This document shows positions 32,376 to 41,897 of a stretch of 64,000 bases of DNA, in pieces. The stretch is from JAJZQZ01 sp963790415. GTDB taxonomy: Bacteria > Actinomycetota > Thermoleophilia > RBG-16-64-13. The stretch's first letter is position 1. Every line of letters begins with the position of its first letter. The stretch lies in contig CAWBOK010000009.1 in NCBI GenBank assembly GCA_963790415.1, positions 310,001 through 374,000 on the forward strand, given 5' to 3'. The notes under the pieces were generated by a model. That model saw only the letters and a program-made list of their open reading frames with translations. It was not told the DNA's origin and did no database searches. The position numbers and the translations under genes are program-made.

Positions 32376-33427
32376 TCAGAACTGGCGCAGGAAGCGCAGG
32401 TCGTTCTCGTAGAACAGACGCAGGTCGGTGACGCCGTGCTTGAGCATGGCGATCCGCTCGATGCCCATGCCGAACGCGAACCCGCGTGTACTCCTCGGGG
32501 TCGTATCCCACGAACCCGAACACGTTCGGGTCGACCATGCCCGCCCCCAGGATCTCCAGCCAGCCGGAGCGCTTGCAGAGCCGGCAGCCCGCCCCCTCGC
32601 ACATCATGCAGGAGACGTCCACCTCGACCGACGGCTCGGTGAACGGGAAGAAGTGAGGCCGCAGACGGACGCGCCGGTCGGCCCCGAACATGGCCCGGGC
32701 GAAGGCCTCGAGGGTGCCCTTCAGGTCGGCCAGCGTGATGCCCCGGTCGACGACCAGCCCTTCGACCTGGTGGAACATGGGCGTGTGGGTGGCATCACTG
32801 TCGCGCCGGTAGGCCTTGCCGGGAACGATCACGTACACCGGCGGCCGCTGCTTCTCCATGGTCCGCACCTGCACCGGCGACGTGTGCGTGCGCAGAGCAC
32901 CTGTTCGCTCACGAAGAAGGTGTCGTGCAGCGACCGAGCGGGGTGATCGGCGGGCGTGTTGAGCGCCTCGAAGTTGTAGTAGTCGGTCTCGACCTCGGGC
33001 CCCTCCGCGATCTCGTAGCCCATGCCGACGAATATGTCCTCGATCTCTCGCCAGGGTGCTGGTGATCAGATGCAGATGCCCGAGCGGCAGCAGGACGGCC
33101 GGGCAGGGTGACGTCGATCCGGTCGCGCTCCAGGCCGTGCACCAACTCGTCGGCCTCGAGCGCGGCATGCCGGCTCTCGAGCGCCTGTTCCAGCTCCTTC
33201 TTGATCAGGTTGCCGAACCGCCCTACGCCCGGCCGTTCCGCCACCGGCAGCTCGGGGATGCTGCGCAGGAGGGTGGTCAGCGGCGCCTTCCGCCCGAGAA
33301 AGCGCACCCGCGTCTCTTCCAGCGAGTCGAGGTCGGGCGCCGCCTCTATGGCAGCCATGCCCTCCTGGTAGACCGACTTCAGGTCGGAGCGTTCGATCTG
33401 CTGGAGTAGGTCGTCTCTGGCGGGAAT
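32376..33427 (-). CDS. pheS: phenylalanyl-tRNA synthetase alpha subunit, frameshifted
   Basis: Catalytic class II subunit. Parts across frames: LEETRVRFLGRKAPLT, LGHLHLIT, GYEIAEGPEVETDYYNFEALN, SDATHTPMFHQVEGL (motif 2), RPHFFPFTEPSVEVDVSC, GWLEILGAGMVDPNVF and GFAFGMGIERIAML (motif 3). Breaks are near 33105, 33050, 32900 and 32495. No ATG, GTG or TTG sits at the expected 5' end; the best Shine-Dalgarno (GAGAGGAG) faces an ATT at 33425-33427, so either a rare start or another base error. Confidence 0.88.
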
Positions 33428-33438
33428 GGTGACTCCTC

Positions 33439-34272
33439 TCAGATTCGGGCGGCGGACAGTTCGTACAGCAGGATCGTGGCGGCCATGGCGACATTGAGCG
33501 AGTCGAAGCGCGCCTGCGGGACGGCGACCCGCGTGATCGCCCTACGGAACTCCGGCAGCTCACCGCGCTCGGAGCCCAGCACCACGACAACACCCGCGCT
33601 CGAACTCCCACCGCTCCGTCGACCCACGGCCTGCGCGAGCGACCGAGAGTCGGTTTCGGCCCGCGGGTCGGCCACGATGACGGTGGGCGCCGGGTTGCCT
33701 CTCGACTCCTCGGCGAACAGTTTCGCTTCCAGGTCGTCGAGCGTCACCTCGGTGACCACCGGCATCAGGAACTGAGCGCCCATGCCGGCCCGTACCGCCT
33801 TCGGCCCGTAGGCGTCGGCCGTGCCGGGACTGCACGCCACGCCGGCCGCGCCGAAGGCCACCGCTCCCCGCACGATGGTGCCCACGTTGCCTGGGTCGCC
33901 CACACCGTGTAGGTAGACGGTCACTCCCTCAGCCAACCGCAGATCGCCCAGCGACCAGGACGGCAGCGGGAACAGCGCGATCACGTCGGAGGCTCCGCCC
34001 AGGGAACTTGCCCCGGCGAGAGTCGCGGCATCGCACACCCCGATGTCCAAAGCGCCGGCCTGGGCCGCGTCCCGCATGCGGCGGGGCAGGCGCTCGACCA
34101 GATCCTCACGTACGAGAATCTCGGCCGGTGTGGCGCCGACCGTGTCCGCGGCCAGCAACAGATCCAGGCCCTCAGCCACGAAGAGACCCCGTTCCACGCG
34201 GTACTTCTTCTTCTGGAGCTTACCCGCCAGCTTCACGCTGGCGTTGTTGCGCCCGGCGATGCCGCGGATCAC
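33439..34272 (-). CDS. 23S rRNA 2'-O-methyltransferase, SpoU/TsnR family
   Basis: 277 residues from a GTG at 34272. An N-terminal substrate-binding region (AGKLQKKKYRVERGLFVAEGLDLLLAA) is followed by the SPOUT knot with three motifs: HGVGDPGNVGTIVRGAVAFG, VVVLGSERGELP and VPQARFDSLNVAMAATILLYEL. A methylase in this exact place between rplT and pheS is characteristic of Actinomycetota. The exact target nucleotide cannot be told from sequence. Confidence 0.9.
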   Translation of the reverse strand: MIRGIAGRNNASVKLAGKLQKKKYRVERGLFVAEGLDLLLAADTVGATPAEILVREDLVERLPRRMRDAAQAGALDIGVCDAATLAGASSLGGASDVIALFPLPSWSLGDLRLAEGVTVYLHGVGDPGNVGTIVRGAVAFGAAGVACSPGTADAYGPKAVRAGMGAQFLMPVVTEVTLDDLEAKLFAEESRGNPAPTVIVADPRAETDSRSLAQAVGRRSGGSSSAGVVVVLGSERGELPEFRRAITRVAVPQARFDSLNVAMAATILLYELSAARI

Positions 34273-34279
34273 AGTGGCG

Positions 34280-34642
34280 CTACGACGCTGCCAGCGCTTC
34301 CTTGGCCTTGCCTGCGATCTCGGCAAACACCTGGGGTTGGTCCACCGCGAGATCGGCCAGCACCTTGCGGTTGAGCTCGATGTTGGCCATGTTCAGCCCG
34401 TGCATGAACTGGTTGTAGCTCATACCGTTCTGGCGCGCCGCGGCATTGATGCGCATGATCCACAGCCGGCGGAAATCGCGCTTGCGGTTCTTGCGGTCGC
34501 GATACATGTAGCCGTAGGACTTGAGCAACTGCTCCTTGGCCTTACGGTACGACGACTTCTTGGTGCCGAAATAGCCCTTGGCTTCTTCGAGGACCCGGCG
34601 ACGCTTCTTGTGGGCGTTGATGCTCCGCTTTACCCGTGACAT
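34280..34642 (-). CDS. rplT: 50S ribosomal protein L20
   Basis: 120 residues, highly basic; VKRSINAHKKRRRVLEEAKGY and DRKNRKRDFRRLWIMRINAAAR are diagnostic of bL20. Normal length. In many bacteria L20 represses its own operon through the infC leader, which here contains a candidate attenuator at about 35464-35491. Confidence 0.97.
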   Translation of the reverse strand: MSRVKRSINAHKKRRRVLEEAKGYFGTKKSSYRKAKEQLLKSYGYMYRDRKNRKRDFRRLWIMRINAAARQNGMSYNQFMHGLNMANIELNRKVLADLAVDQPQVFAEIAGKAKEALAAS

Positions 34643-34654
34643 GTCGCGATCCTC

Positions 34655-34852
34655 CTAGGCGCCGATCAGGTCCCGTACCCGCGCCCTATCGGTGGCGTTG
34701 AGTAGGTTGTCCTTTCGGAACTTACGTTTGCGTTTGCTCGGTTTCTTCGTCAGCAGGTGACTGCTCATGGCCCGACGGCGCATCAGCTTGCCGGTGCTCG
34801 TCACCTTGATCCTCTTCTTCGCCCCTCTGTGGGTCTTATTCTTGGTCTTCAT
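34655..34852 (-). CDS. rpmI: 50S ribosomal protein L35
   Basis: 65 residues from ATG 34852 (KTKNKTHRGAKKRIKVTSTGK...), very basic, the expected bL35 length and sequence, between infC and rplT. A start seven codons earlier is possible but adds non-family residues. Confidence 0.96.
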   Translation of the reverse strand: MKTKNKTHRGAKKRIKVTSTGKLMRRRAMSSHLLTKKPSKRKRKFRKDNLLNATDRARVRDLIGA

Positions 34853-34908
34853 GGGAATCGCCTCCCTCGTCAACGTGTTCGTCTGCTCCCAGGGGAAGCC
34901 TCCGGGCC

Positions 34909-35422
34909 CTATTTCTTCTTCGGCGCGAGCATCATGACCATGTTGCGACCGTCAAGGTTGGGCTGCGACTCGACGTCACCCAGCTCGATGACATCCTCCG
35001 CCATGCGACGCAGCAGTCGCTCACCCAGGTGCGGGTGCACCAGCTCGCGTCCACGGAACATGATGGTCAGCTTGACCTTGTCGCCCTTCTGCAGAAAGCG
35101 TTCGACGTGAGCCTTCTTGATACCGAAGTCGTGGTCGTCGATCTTGGGCCGCAGCTTGATCTCTTTGATGCTGATCGTCGTCTGCCGCTTGCGCGCTTCC
35201 TTGGCTTTCTGCTCTTGCTCGTATCGGTACTTCCCGTAGTCCATCACCTTGCAGACCGGCGGGTTGGCCATCGGCGCTACCTCGACCAGGTCGAGGTTCA
35301 ACCGATCGGCGTACGTAAGAGCGTCCCGAAGGGCGATGATGCCCACCTGCTCGCCGTCCGGCCCGATGAGCCGTGACGGAGTCTGCGCGGATCTTCTCAT
35401 TGATGCGCACGGTGTCGACTAT
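34909..35422 (-). CDS. infC: translation initiation factor IF-3 with an N-terminal frameshift
   Basis: The main frame (from 35400 down) gives LIGPDGEQVGIIALRDAL, VCKVMDYGKYRYEQ, IKLRPKIDDHDF, FLQKGDKVKLTIMFRGRE and DGRNMVMMLAPKKK, a normal IF-3. The conserved N-terminal VRINEKIRA lies in another frame, so a one-base shift is present near 35388. Its start is uncertain: a strong GGGGGGAGGT faces ATA (35422), with GTGs at 35434 and 35410. Non-canonical starts are known for infC elsewhere. Confidence 0.9.
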
Positions 35423-35463
35423 GTCTACCTGCACCTCCCCCCGGTCACCCGGGTCGTGGAACG

Positions 35464-35491
35464 AAAAGAGCGGCAGCCCTCGCCACCGCTC
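35464..35491 (-). terminator. attenuator-like hairpin in the infC leader
   Basis: Minus-strand stem GAGCGGTGGC / GCTGCCGCTC (ten pairs including two G-U) with a GAGG loop, followed immediately by TTTT. It ends about 25 bases before the infC ribosome binding site. Placed between a promoter at 35629-35658 and infC, it looks like a leader terminator controlling the infC-rpmI-rplT group. Confidence 0.55.
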
Positions 35492-35628
35492 CATGCGTCA
35501 TTGCACCGCGACTACAACGGCGCAGATCCGGCGGCGCCACTCGTGGCACTCGACCGGCTCTTATGGCGTGACCCCGGACCGTGAGGCACGAGGTGGGAAG
35601 AAGGTGGCTTCCGCTTTATGCAGGCCGC

Positions 35629-35658
35629 AGTATAGCCCACGGGGCCGTCACACTACAA
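35629..35658 (-). promoter_or_regulatory. predicted infC promoter overlapping the end of thrS
   Basis: TTGTAG (35653-35658), 18-base spacer, TATACT (35629-35634) on the minus strand, straddling the thrS stop at 35648. It would give infC a leader of about 200 nt. Confidence 0.5.
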
Positions 35659-37554
35659 CAGGCAGAGCCACCTCGCGGGCGATCAGAGCGACGGCGTCGT
35701 GGCGGCTGAGACCGCCCAGGTCCCCACGGCTCCTGGCGCGCACGGAAACGCGTGCCTTCTTCCACCTCGCGGTCGCCCACCACGGCCATGTAGGGCACCT
35801 TCTGCATCTCGGCCTCGCGGATCTTCTTGCCCATGGACTCCGAGCGGGAATCGACGTGGGCGCGGACGCCCGCCCCCCGCAGTTCAGCGGCGACCTCCGC
35901 CGCATAGTCGGCGTGTCGGTCGGCAACGGGTACGACCACGGTCTGCACCGGCGCCAGCCATCCGGGGAAGGCTCCCCCGTAGTGCTCGATCAAGATGCCC
36001 AAGAAGCGCTCGATGCTGCCCAAGACCGTGCGGTGGATCATGACCGGTCGATGCCGTTCGTTGTCGTCACCCACGTATTCCAGGTCGAAACGCTCCGGCA
36101 TGGCGAAATCGAGTTGACAGGTCGCGCACTGCCAGGTGCGACCCATCACGTCCTCGATGTGGAAGTCGATCTTCGGTCCGTAGAAGGCCCCGTCGCCGGG
36201 ATTCAAGTGGTAGTCGATGCCCGGCCCGTTCGAGGGCGGCGGCGAGCGAAGCCTCCGCGCGATCCCACATCTCGACACTGCCTATCGCCTTCGCCGGCCG
36301 GGTGGACAACTCCAGGTGGACCTTCTCGAACCCGAACGTGCGGTACATGCGCTGCGTGAGTTCGATGACACCGAGGACTTCCTCCTCGATCTGCTCGGGC
36401 AGGCAGTAGATGTGGGCGTCGTCCTGGGTGAACACGCGAACCCGAAACAGTCCGTGGAGAACCCCGGACAGCTCGTGCCGGTGCACCAAGCCCAACTCGG
36501 CCATGCGCAGGGGGAACTCGCGGTAGGAGTGCTGCTCCGACCGATAGATCAGGATGCCTCCTGGACAGTTCATGGGCTTGATCGCGTAGTCCATCTCGTC
36601 GATACGCGTGAAGTACATGTTGTCCTTGTAGTTCTCCCAATGGCCGGAACGCTCCCACAGGCTGCGATCGAGCATGATGGGGGTCTTGATCTCTTCGTAA
36701 CCGGCCGCACGATGTTCGGCCCGCCAGTAGTCGAGGAGCGCGTTCACCACCCGCATGCCCTTGGCATGAAAGAAGGGGAATCCCGGGCCTTCGTCGTGGA
36801 AGCTGAAGAGGTCGAGCTCCCGGCCGAGCTTGCGGTGATCGCGTTGCTTGGCCATCTCCAGCCGCGCCATGTGCTCTTCGAGGACCTTCTTCGAGGGGAA
36901 GGCGGTACCGTAGATGCGGGTGAGCATGATGTTGTTGGCGTCACCTCGCCAGTAGGCTCCGGCTGTCGAGAGCACCTTGACGGCCGGGATGCGCCCCGTG
37001 TCGGGGAGGTGCGGACCGCGGCACAGGTCGACGAAGTCACCGTGTCGGTAGATGCTGATGGTCGTATCTTCAGGCAGGTCGCGGATGAGTTCTAGCTTGT
37101 ACGGCTCGGCGGCGAAGAGTTCCAGGGCCTGATCCCGACCGATCTCCTCCCGGATGAACGGCTTCGCGCCGGCTATGGACCGCTCGACCTCAGCCTGCAA
37201 GGCGGCCAGGTCGTCCTCGGAGATCGGCTCCGGAAAGTCGAAATCGTAGTAGAACCCGTCCTTGATCGCCGGACCGATGGCCACCTTGGTGCCCGGCCGC
37301 ACGCGCGTGGCGGCCTCGGCGAGCACGTGGGCGCTGGAATGGCGCAAGACCTCCAGGCCCTCGTCGGAGTCGAGGGTGACGATGCTCACGCGGTCGCCGT
37401 CGTGGACCGGCGTAGCCAGATCGACCAGTCGATCTCCGATCTTGGCGGCGACGGCCGCCTTGGCCAGGCGGGAACCGATAGCTTGAGCCACAGTCATGGC
37501 GGTGGCTCCGTCCGGCACCGACAGCTGTGACTCATCCGGCAGGATGATGTTCAT
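35648..37554 (-). CDS. thrS: threonyl-tRNA synthetase, two frameshifts near the C-terminus
   Basis: Class II synthetase of about 635 residues from ATG 37554. Order: TGS domain (1-60), second-additional domain with RHSSAHVLAEA and YYDFDFP, catalytic core with YWRGD, PFFHAKGMRVVNALLDYWR, RSGHWENYKDNMYF, KPMNCPGGILIYRS and HRHELSG, then GDGAFYGPKIDFHIED in another frame after a break at about 36230. The anticodon-binding domain (VVVPVADRHADYAAEVAAEL) follows and a second break at about 35755 precedes the C-terminal SRHDAVALIAREV. Complete apart from the shifts. Confidence 0.92.
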
Positions 37555-37616
37555 ACGACCTCGCTCGAGAGCAGCGTTCCTGGGGGCGACCATGTCCGCG
37601 ACGTGGACGACGACGA

Positions 37617-37625
37617 GTATACCAA
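37617..37625 (-). promoter_or_regulatory. extended -10 promoter of thrS
   Basis: The minus strand carries TGGTATACT, an extended -10 box, about 65 bp ahead of the thrS ATG; no good -35 is seen. No T-box specifier or antiterminator is recognised in the short leader. Confidence 0.45.
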
Positions 37626-37810
37626 GCGTCTCCCTATCCCTTGCTCTTCTCCCGGCGGACGGCCAGACTCGCAACTGATAGACGTTACTCCCGGCCGGGC
37701 GGCAACGAGGAAGTTGCCTGAGGTTGTGGTGGTAGACTCGTTCGAGACCCGAGGGCCGTTCTGACGTGGGCGATAGTTGGCCCGCCACACGCAAGAGGGG
37801 ATTGGGGACT

Positions 37811-38887
37811 ATGGTAGATCAGGCGGCTAGTCAGGCCGATGAGCGTGGTCGGCGGCTCGCGCTGAGTCAGCGCATGAACCAGCTCCTATGCGGGTTTCAG
37901 ATAAGCGCGGCAATCGGTGCCGTGGCCAAGCTCGGGGTCGCAGATGTGCTGGCGAGCGGGCCGGCGCGCTCGACGGACCTGGCGGAGCGTCTAGGGGCTG
38001 ATGGCGGTTCGCTCGCGCGCGTGCTTCGGGCCCTCACCGACGTGGGGCTCTTTGAGGAGCTCGCGGACGGACGCTTCGCCTTGACTGCGCTCGGTGAGAC
38101 GCTGCGCAGTGACGTCCCCGGATCGGTGCGTAGAGCCGCAATCCTCTGGACGGAGGAATGGCACTGGCGGGCCTACGGCCATTTCGCTTCCAGTGTGCGC
38201 ACCGGCGAAGCTGGGATGCGTCCGGCCCACGGCAGGGACTTCTGGGACTACTTGGCGGCGCATCCCGAAACGGCGGCGGCCTTCAACGGGATGATGTCAT
38301 CCGCCTCCCTATTGCGCGCCCAAGCTCTGGCCCGCACTTATGATTTCAGCAAGGTCGAACGGATGGTTGACATTGGCGGGGGCGAGGGTCGCTTGCTGTG
38401 TGCGGTCCTTCAGGCCTATCCGCATCTGCTGGGCGTGGTCTTCGACCTTCCCGGCGTGATAGCGGGCGCCCGCGAGTGCCTGCTTGAAGCGGGACTCACC
38501 GAGCGGGCCGAGGTTGTTGCCGGCAACTTCTTTGAAGAGGTGCCCCCCGGAGCAGATGCCTACGTGCTCTCCTGGATCCTGCACGACTGGGATGATGAAT
38601 CGGCCCTTCGCATCCTTGGGAACTGCCGTGCGGCGATCGGAGATGCCGGCCGTCTGCTCGTGATCGAAATGGTCCTCCCCTCCGCCGGCGACCCGCGTTC
38701 GCCCAAGGCGAGTTACGTCGAGCAGCTGGCCAAGGTGACAGACCTGGAGATGCTGGCGGTCGTCGGAGGCCGGGAGCGCACTCGGGCTGAGTACGGGGAG
38801 CTTCTCTCTCGAGCGGGGTTTAGGCTCACCCAAGTCTTGGAGCTCGAGTCGATGCCCTGGAGCGTGATCGAGGCTGCACCGGTCTAG
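37811..38887 (+). CDS. SAM-dependent O-methyltransferase (small-molecule type)
   Basis: 358 residues from ATG 37811 (GGGGA upstream). Residues about 20-100 are a dimerisation winged helix (QISAAIGAVAKLGVADVLASG, LARVLRALTDVGLFEEL), then a Rossmann SAM-binding domain: MVDIGGGEGRLLCAVL, VVFDLPGVI, VVAGNFFEEVP, ADAYVLSWILHDWDDE. The HDWDD catalytic stretch and layout match the acetylserotonin / CrtF-like O-methyltransferases (methyltransf_2). The substrate cannot be deduced; no biosynthetic neighbours occur nearby. Confidence 0.88.
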   Translation: MVDQAASQADERGRRLALSQRMNQLLCGFQISAAIGAVAKLGVADVLASGPARSTDLAERLGADGGSLARVLRALTDVGLFEELADGRFALTALGETLRSDVPGSVRRAAILWTEEWHWRAYGHFASSVRTGEAGMRPAHGRDFWDYLAAHPETAAAFNGMMSSASLLRAQALARTYDFSKVERMVDIGGGEGRLLCAVLQAYPHLLGVVFDLPGVIAGARECLLEAGLTERAEVVAGNFFEEVPPGADAYVLSWILHDWDDESALRILGNCRAAIGDAGRLLVIEMVLPSAGDPRSPKASYVEQLAKVTDLEMLAVVGGRERTRAEYGELLSRAGFRLTQVLELESMPWSVIEAAPV

Positions 38888-39018
38888 GCGGGTGTGTCCA
38901 AAGCGAGCTGACGAAGCGGGCTCGACCGACGTAGTCAACGGGCCGACAGCCACGTCATGGGTTCGGACAAGCGCAAGAGTCTCGCCGAACACTGAGCTCG
39001 GGTTCTTCTAGTGGGCTG

Positions 39019-40287
39019 TCAGGTCGCCTCGCGTGCTCCTTCGGGTCTTCCGCGGAACCCGACTAGCACGTACGACACGGCGAACAGCGCCACCGGGTAG
39101 ATGACCAGGTATCCGAACCCGTAGAGGATGAACGCCGAGACAACGAGCGCCAACCCGGCGATCAGTCTGGAGAGCCAGCCGCGCCCGATCCTGATGAAGG
39201 AGACGCAGGCCAAGACGTAGGCTACCAGGAAGCACACGCCCGCGAGCTTGAAGAGCAGCTCGAGGGGGATGAATCCGGCCAACTGCAGGATGGCGAAGGC
39301 CAGGAAGAACACCAGGACGACGGCGACCGAGTTGCCGGGCACCTTCGTGCGCTCCGATAGCCGTGAGAGGCTCGCGGGCATCAGACCTTCTCGCGAAGAG
39401 GCGAAGATGAGTCTGGAGAACGCCCACACGACACCGACCACGTTCGACAGGGCGATGACGTAGCCAAGCACGCCGATGAAGTTCTGCGCGTGCCTGATCC
39501 CGGTGGTACCTATGAGCGCCACGAACGGGGCGCTCGCCACGAGGGGTCCCGACGGCATCAACGCGTGCTGGACGGAGTAGGCGATGAGCAGGTAGAGCAA
39601 GACCACGATCACGTAACTGATGGCGATCGTCAGTGGGAAGTCCCGTCTGGGGTTCTTGAACTCCTCGGTCGTGAACGAGAGCAGCTCCCATCCGACGAAG
39701 GCGAAGAAGACCAGGGACGACCCCTGTAGGATGGGCCCGATCCCTGACGGCGGGGACGGGAAGAAGCCGACCCTGTCGCCGGCCACGAGTGCAAGAATCG
39801 AGATGGTCGCCAGCGCGGCGACCAGGGTCGCCGCCAGCACCTGGCTGACCTTTCCGGAGATCCTGCCGCCGCTGTAGATGACCACTGCGGCGATGACCAC
39901 GGTCACCACCACCCCCAGGATCTGGCCGAGACGCCCGGTCGAGGTCGCGGCGGCCGCGTAGCCACCGGCCACGATCAAGAGCGCGGCCCCTCCCGGGGCC
40001 GTCCCAAGGATGAGGACCTCGGTCGCGGCCCCTGCCCGTCTGGAGAAGGCCGCCTGCACGAACAACGTCACTCCTCCGGCGCCGGGGAACCGAGCGCCGA
40101 GCTTGGCGAAGACGAACAGCACAGGAGCGATAGCCGTGGCGCACAGCACCCAGGCCCAGATGGCGCTCGCGCCGAACGTGGCGAAGGCAATACCGGGGAT
40201 CACCAGCATCCCGCTTCCAACAACCATGGTGATGGCGAGGCCGACACCGGCCGGCAGTGAGAGCGTCTTACTCAGTTGCTGGGTCAC
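39019..40287 (-). CDS. APC-family amino-acid permease (YjeH-like)
   Basis: 422 residues from a GTG at 40287 with about 12 hydrophobic segments. The first helix VGLAITMVVGSGMLVIPG carries the Gly-rich substrate-binding break of the APC fold, and FFAFVGWELLSFTTEEFKNPRRDFP is typical of helix 6. Overall pattern is nearest YjeH-type exporters of neutral amino acids, but direction and substrate remain inference. It stands alone. Confidence 0.82.
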   Translation of the reverse strand: MTQQLSKTLSLPAGVGLAITMVVGSGMLVIPGIAFATFGASAIWAWVLCATAIAPVLFVFAKLGARFPGAGGVTLFVQAAFSRRAGAATEVLILGTAPGGAALLIVAGGYAAAATSTGRLGQILGVVVTVVIAAVVIYSGGRISGKVSQVLAATLVAALATISILALVAGDRVGFFPSPPSGIGPILQGSSLVFFAFVGWELLSFTTEEFKNPRRDFPLTIAISYVIVVLLYLLIAYSVQHALMPSGPLVASAPFVALIGTTGIRHAQNFIGVLGYVIALSNVVGVVWAFSRLIFASSREGLMPASLSRLSERTKVPGNSVAVVLVFFLAFAILQLAGFIPLELLFKLAGVCFLVAYVLACVSFIRIGRGWLSRLIAGLALVVSAFILYGFGYLVIYPVALFAVSYVLVGFRGRPEGAREAT

Positions 40288-40365
40288 GCAGCCAGTATGC
40301 TGGCAACACCCGCTCGAGTCAACCAAGGGCCCGATGGAGTCGCTTCAGCGAATAGCCGATCACCA

Positions 40366-40410
40366 AGAGAAAAGCCCCTCCGACATCCCGGCAACAGACA
40401 TCCGAGGGGC
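40366..40410 (-). terminator. terminator after tRNA-Val
   Basis: GCCCCTC / GAGGGGC arms (40404-40410 and 40374-40380) with a loop that may add pairs, followed on the minus strand by TTTTCTCTT. Just downstream of tRNA-Val. Confidence 0.65.
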
Positions 40411-40425
40411 CCTCTTTCAAAAAGG

Positions 40426-40497
40426 TGGGCGATACTGGATTTGAACCAGTGGCCTCTTCCGTGTCAAGGAAGCGCTCTCCCCCTGAGCTAATCGCCC
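40426..40497 (-). tRNA. tRNA-Val (GAC)
   Basis: Cloverleaf: acceptor GGGCGAT / ATCGCCC, D-arm TAGCTCAGGGGGAGAGC, anticodon loop TTGACAC (GAC), T-loop GGTTCAAATCC. The CCA end is not encoded. Minus strand. Confidence 0.95.
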
Positions 40498-40622
40498 GTC
40501 AAGCCCGGTCATGATACAGCCGCCGCCGCACCGTGGCAACCCGGACGCCTGCCCGCGCGGGCCACTCGCGCTATTCCGACCTCGATGCCCGCGTCGCCGG
40601 CTCGCCTCTCCCCGCGCGGCTC

Positions 40623-41897
40623 CTAATAGTAGAGATACACCGGGATGCCGACGGGGAGTTGCGCGTAGAGCGCCGGAGTGGCCCATACGGGAATACGCAC
40701 GCATCCGTGGCTCGCAACATAGGCCGGCACCGAATACGAGCCGTGAATCGCTATGCCGCCATAGAAGTAAGAGGGCATGAACAGGAGTCCGAGGGAGCTT
40801 CGCCGCCAGTAGGACAGCTTGCGTTCCACGTGAAAGCGGCCGGAGGGCGTGGTGTATCCAGACCTGCCTGTGGCCACGGGCAGGATCTTCACGATGGAGC
40901 CGTTGTTCACCAGGAACAGCACCTGGCGCGAGAGGTCGATCTCCACGCGGTTCCCGCCTGCAGAGTCGCGTGGCGCGGGAATGCGGGCCGAGGCCAGACG
41001 CTGCCACACCTGCGCGCCCGCCTCACCGTCCCGCGTGAGACCCTCAACCTTCTGGAAGGCCATGACGGCGTCTTTGGTGGCCTCGTCGTAGGTGGCGTTG
41101 ACCTTTCCGCAATCGTAGCGCAGCGACGCCAAGCGTTTCTCGAGGTACTCGACATACGGGCCCGTCGAACCTATGCGCAGAGCGGGATAGGTTTCGACGG
41201 CCGGCACGGCCTGCGGTGGGTTCGACCGCGGTTGCAGCGGCTTGTAGAGGGTCGAGTAGAGCATTCCCGTCGCCTGGGCGCGCGTGAGGGTGAACTGCGG
41301 ATAGAACCATCCGTCCCCCGACCCAGAGACGATCGCCAGGCGGAATGCGTTCGCCACCGACAGCCTGTGCCCATCGCCTATCAGCCAGCGATCCTTGAAC
41401 CCCCCGAGCCAGAGATTGATGCCGTCGGAAGAGAGACCGAGATCGATCCCCTCTTGGGGCTGGGACTGCAACCGATAGGCCAGCGCCCGCATCAGGAGCG
41501 TGCAGGTCTGCTGGCGGTCGATGCTCTGGTTCGGTGAGAACATGGTGGGTGACGTGCCGGAGATCAGTCCGGCCTGATATAGGCTGGCGACCGAACCGAA
41601 GAACCAGTCGACGGAGTAGACGTCTTCGAACGGCTCCACGAGAACCTGCGGGGGTTGTATCGCACGGGCCAGCATCGATGCGAACTGGGCCCGGGTGACC
41701 GTCTCGTAGGGGCGGAATGTGCCGTCTTCGTAGCCCGTGACCACCCCGGCATCGGCCAAGGCGCTCACTGCGGGAGAGAACCAGTCCCCCGAACCGACGT
41801 CGGAGAACGACGCCGCCAACGCTCCTGCCGACAGCGGCCCCAACCCTGCCATGACCAACACCGCGAGTACCGCCACCATGCGAGCGACCCGTCTCAC
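40623..41897 (-). CDS. secreted L,D-transpeptidase with SLH repeats and peptidoglycan-binding domain
   Basis: 424 residues with a signal peptide (cleavage near ALAA, about residue 29). Three S-layer-homology-type repeats follow (FSDVGSGDWFSPAVSALADAG, FEDVYSVDWFFGSVASLYQAG, and a third around residues 150-215), then a peptidoglycan-binding_1 domain (LRIGSTGPYVEYLEKRLASLRY...) and a YkuD catalytic domain ending in HGSYSVPAYVASHGCVRI with catalytic His/Cys/Arg. It probably makes 3-3 cross-links or anchors proteins at the wall. It lies between tRNA-Val and a thioesterase gene. Confidence 0.92.
   Translation of the reverse strand: MRRVARMVAVLAVLVMAGLGPLSAGALAASFSDVGSGDWFSPAVSALADAGVVTGYEDGTFRPYETVTRAQFASMLARAIQPPQVLVEPFEDVYSVDWFFGSVASLYQAGLISGTSPTMFSPNQSIDRQQTCTLLMRALAYRLQSQPQEGIDLGLSSDGINLWLGGFKDRWLIGDGHRLSVANAFRLAIVSGSGDGWFYPQFTLTRAQATGMLYSTLYKPLQPRSNPPQAVPAVETYPALRIGSTGPYVEYLEKRLASLRYDCGKVNATYDEATKDAVMAFQKVEGLTRDGEAGAQVWQRLASARIPAPRDSAGGNRVEIDLSRQVLFLVNNGSIVKILPVATGRSGYTTPSGRFHVERKLSYWRRSSLGLLFMPSYFYGGIAIHGSYSVPAYVASHGCVRIPVWATPALYAQLPVGIPVYLYY

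Noticed and set aside
25239..36280. Treating argD/argB/argJ/argC/pheT/pheS/thrS as true pseudogenes
   Set aside because: Essential genes are affected in the same way, and all motifs survive in one frame or another; error is more likely.
37555..37700. T-box leader for thrS
   Set aside because: The leader after the predicted promoter is only about 55 bases, too short, and no T-box core is seen.
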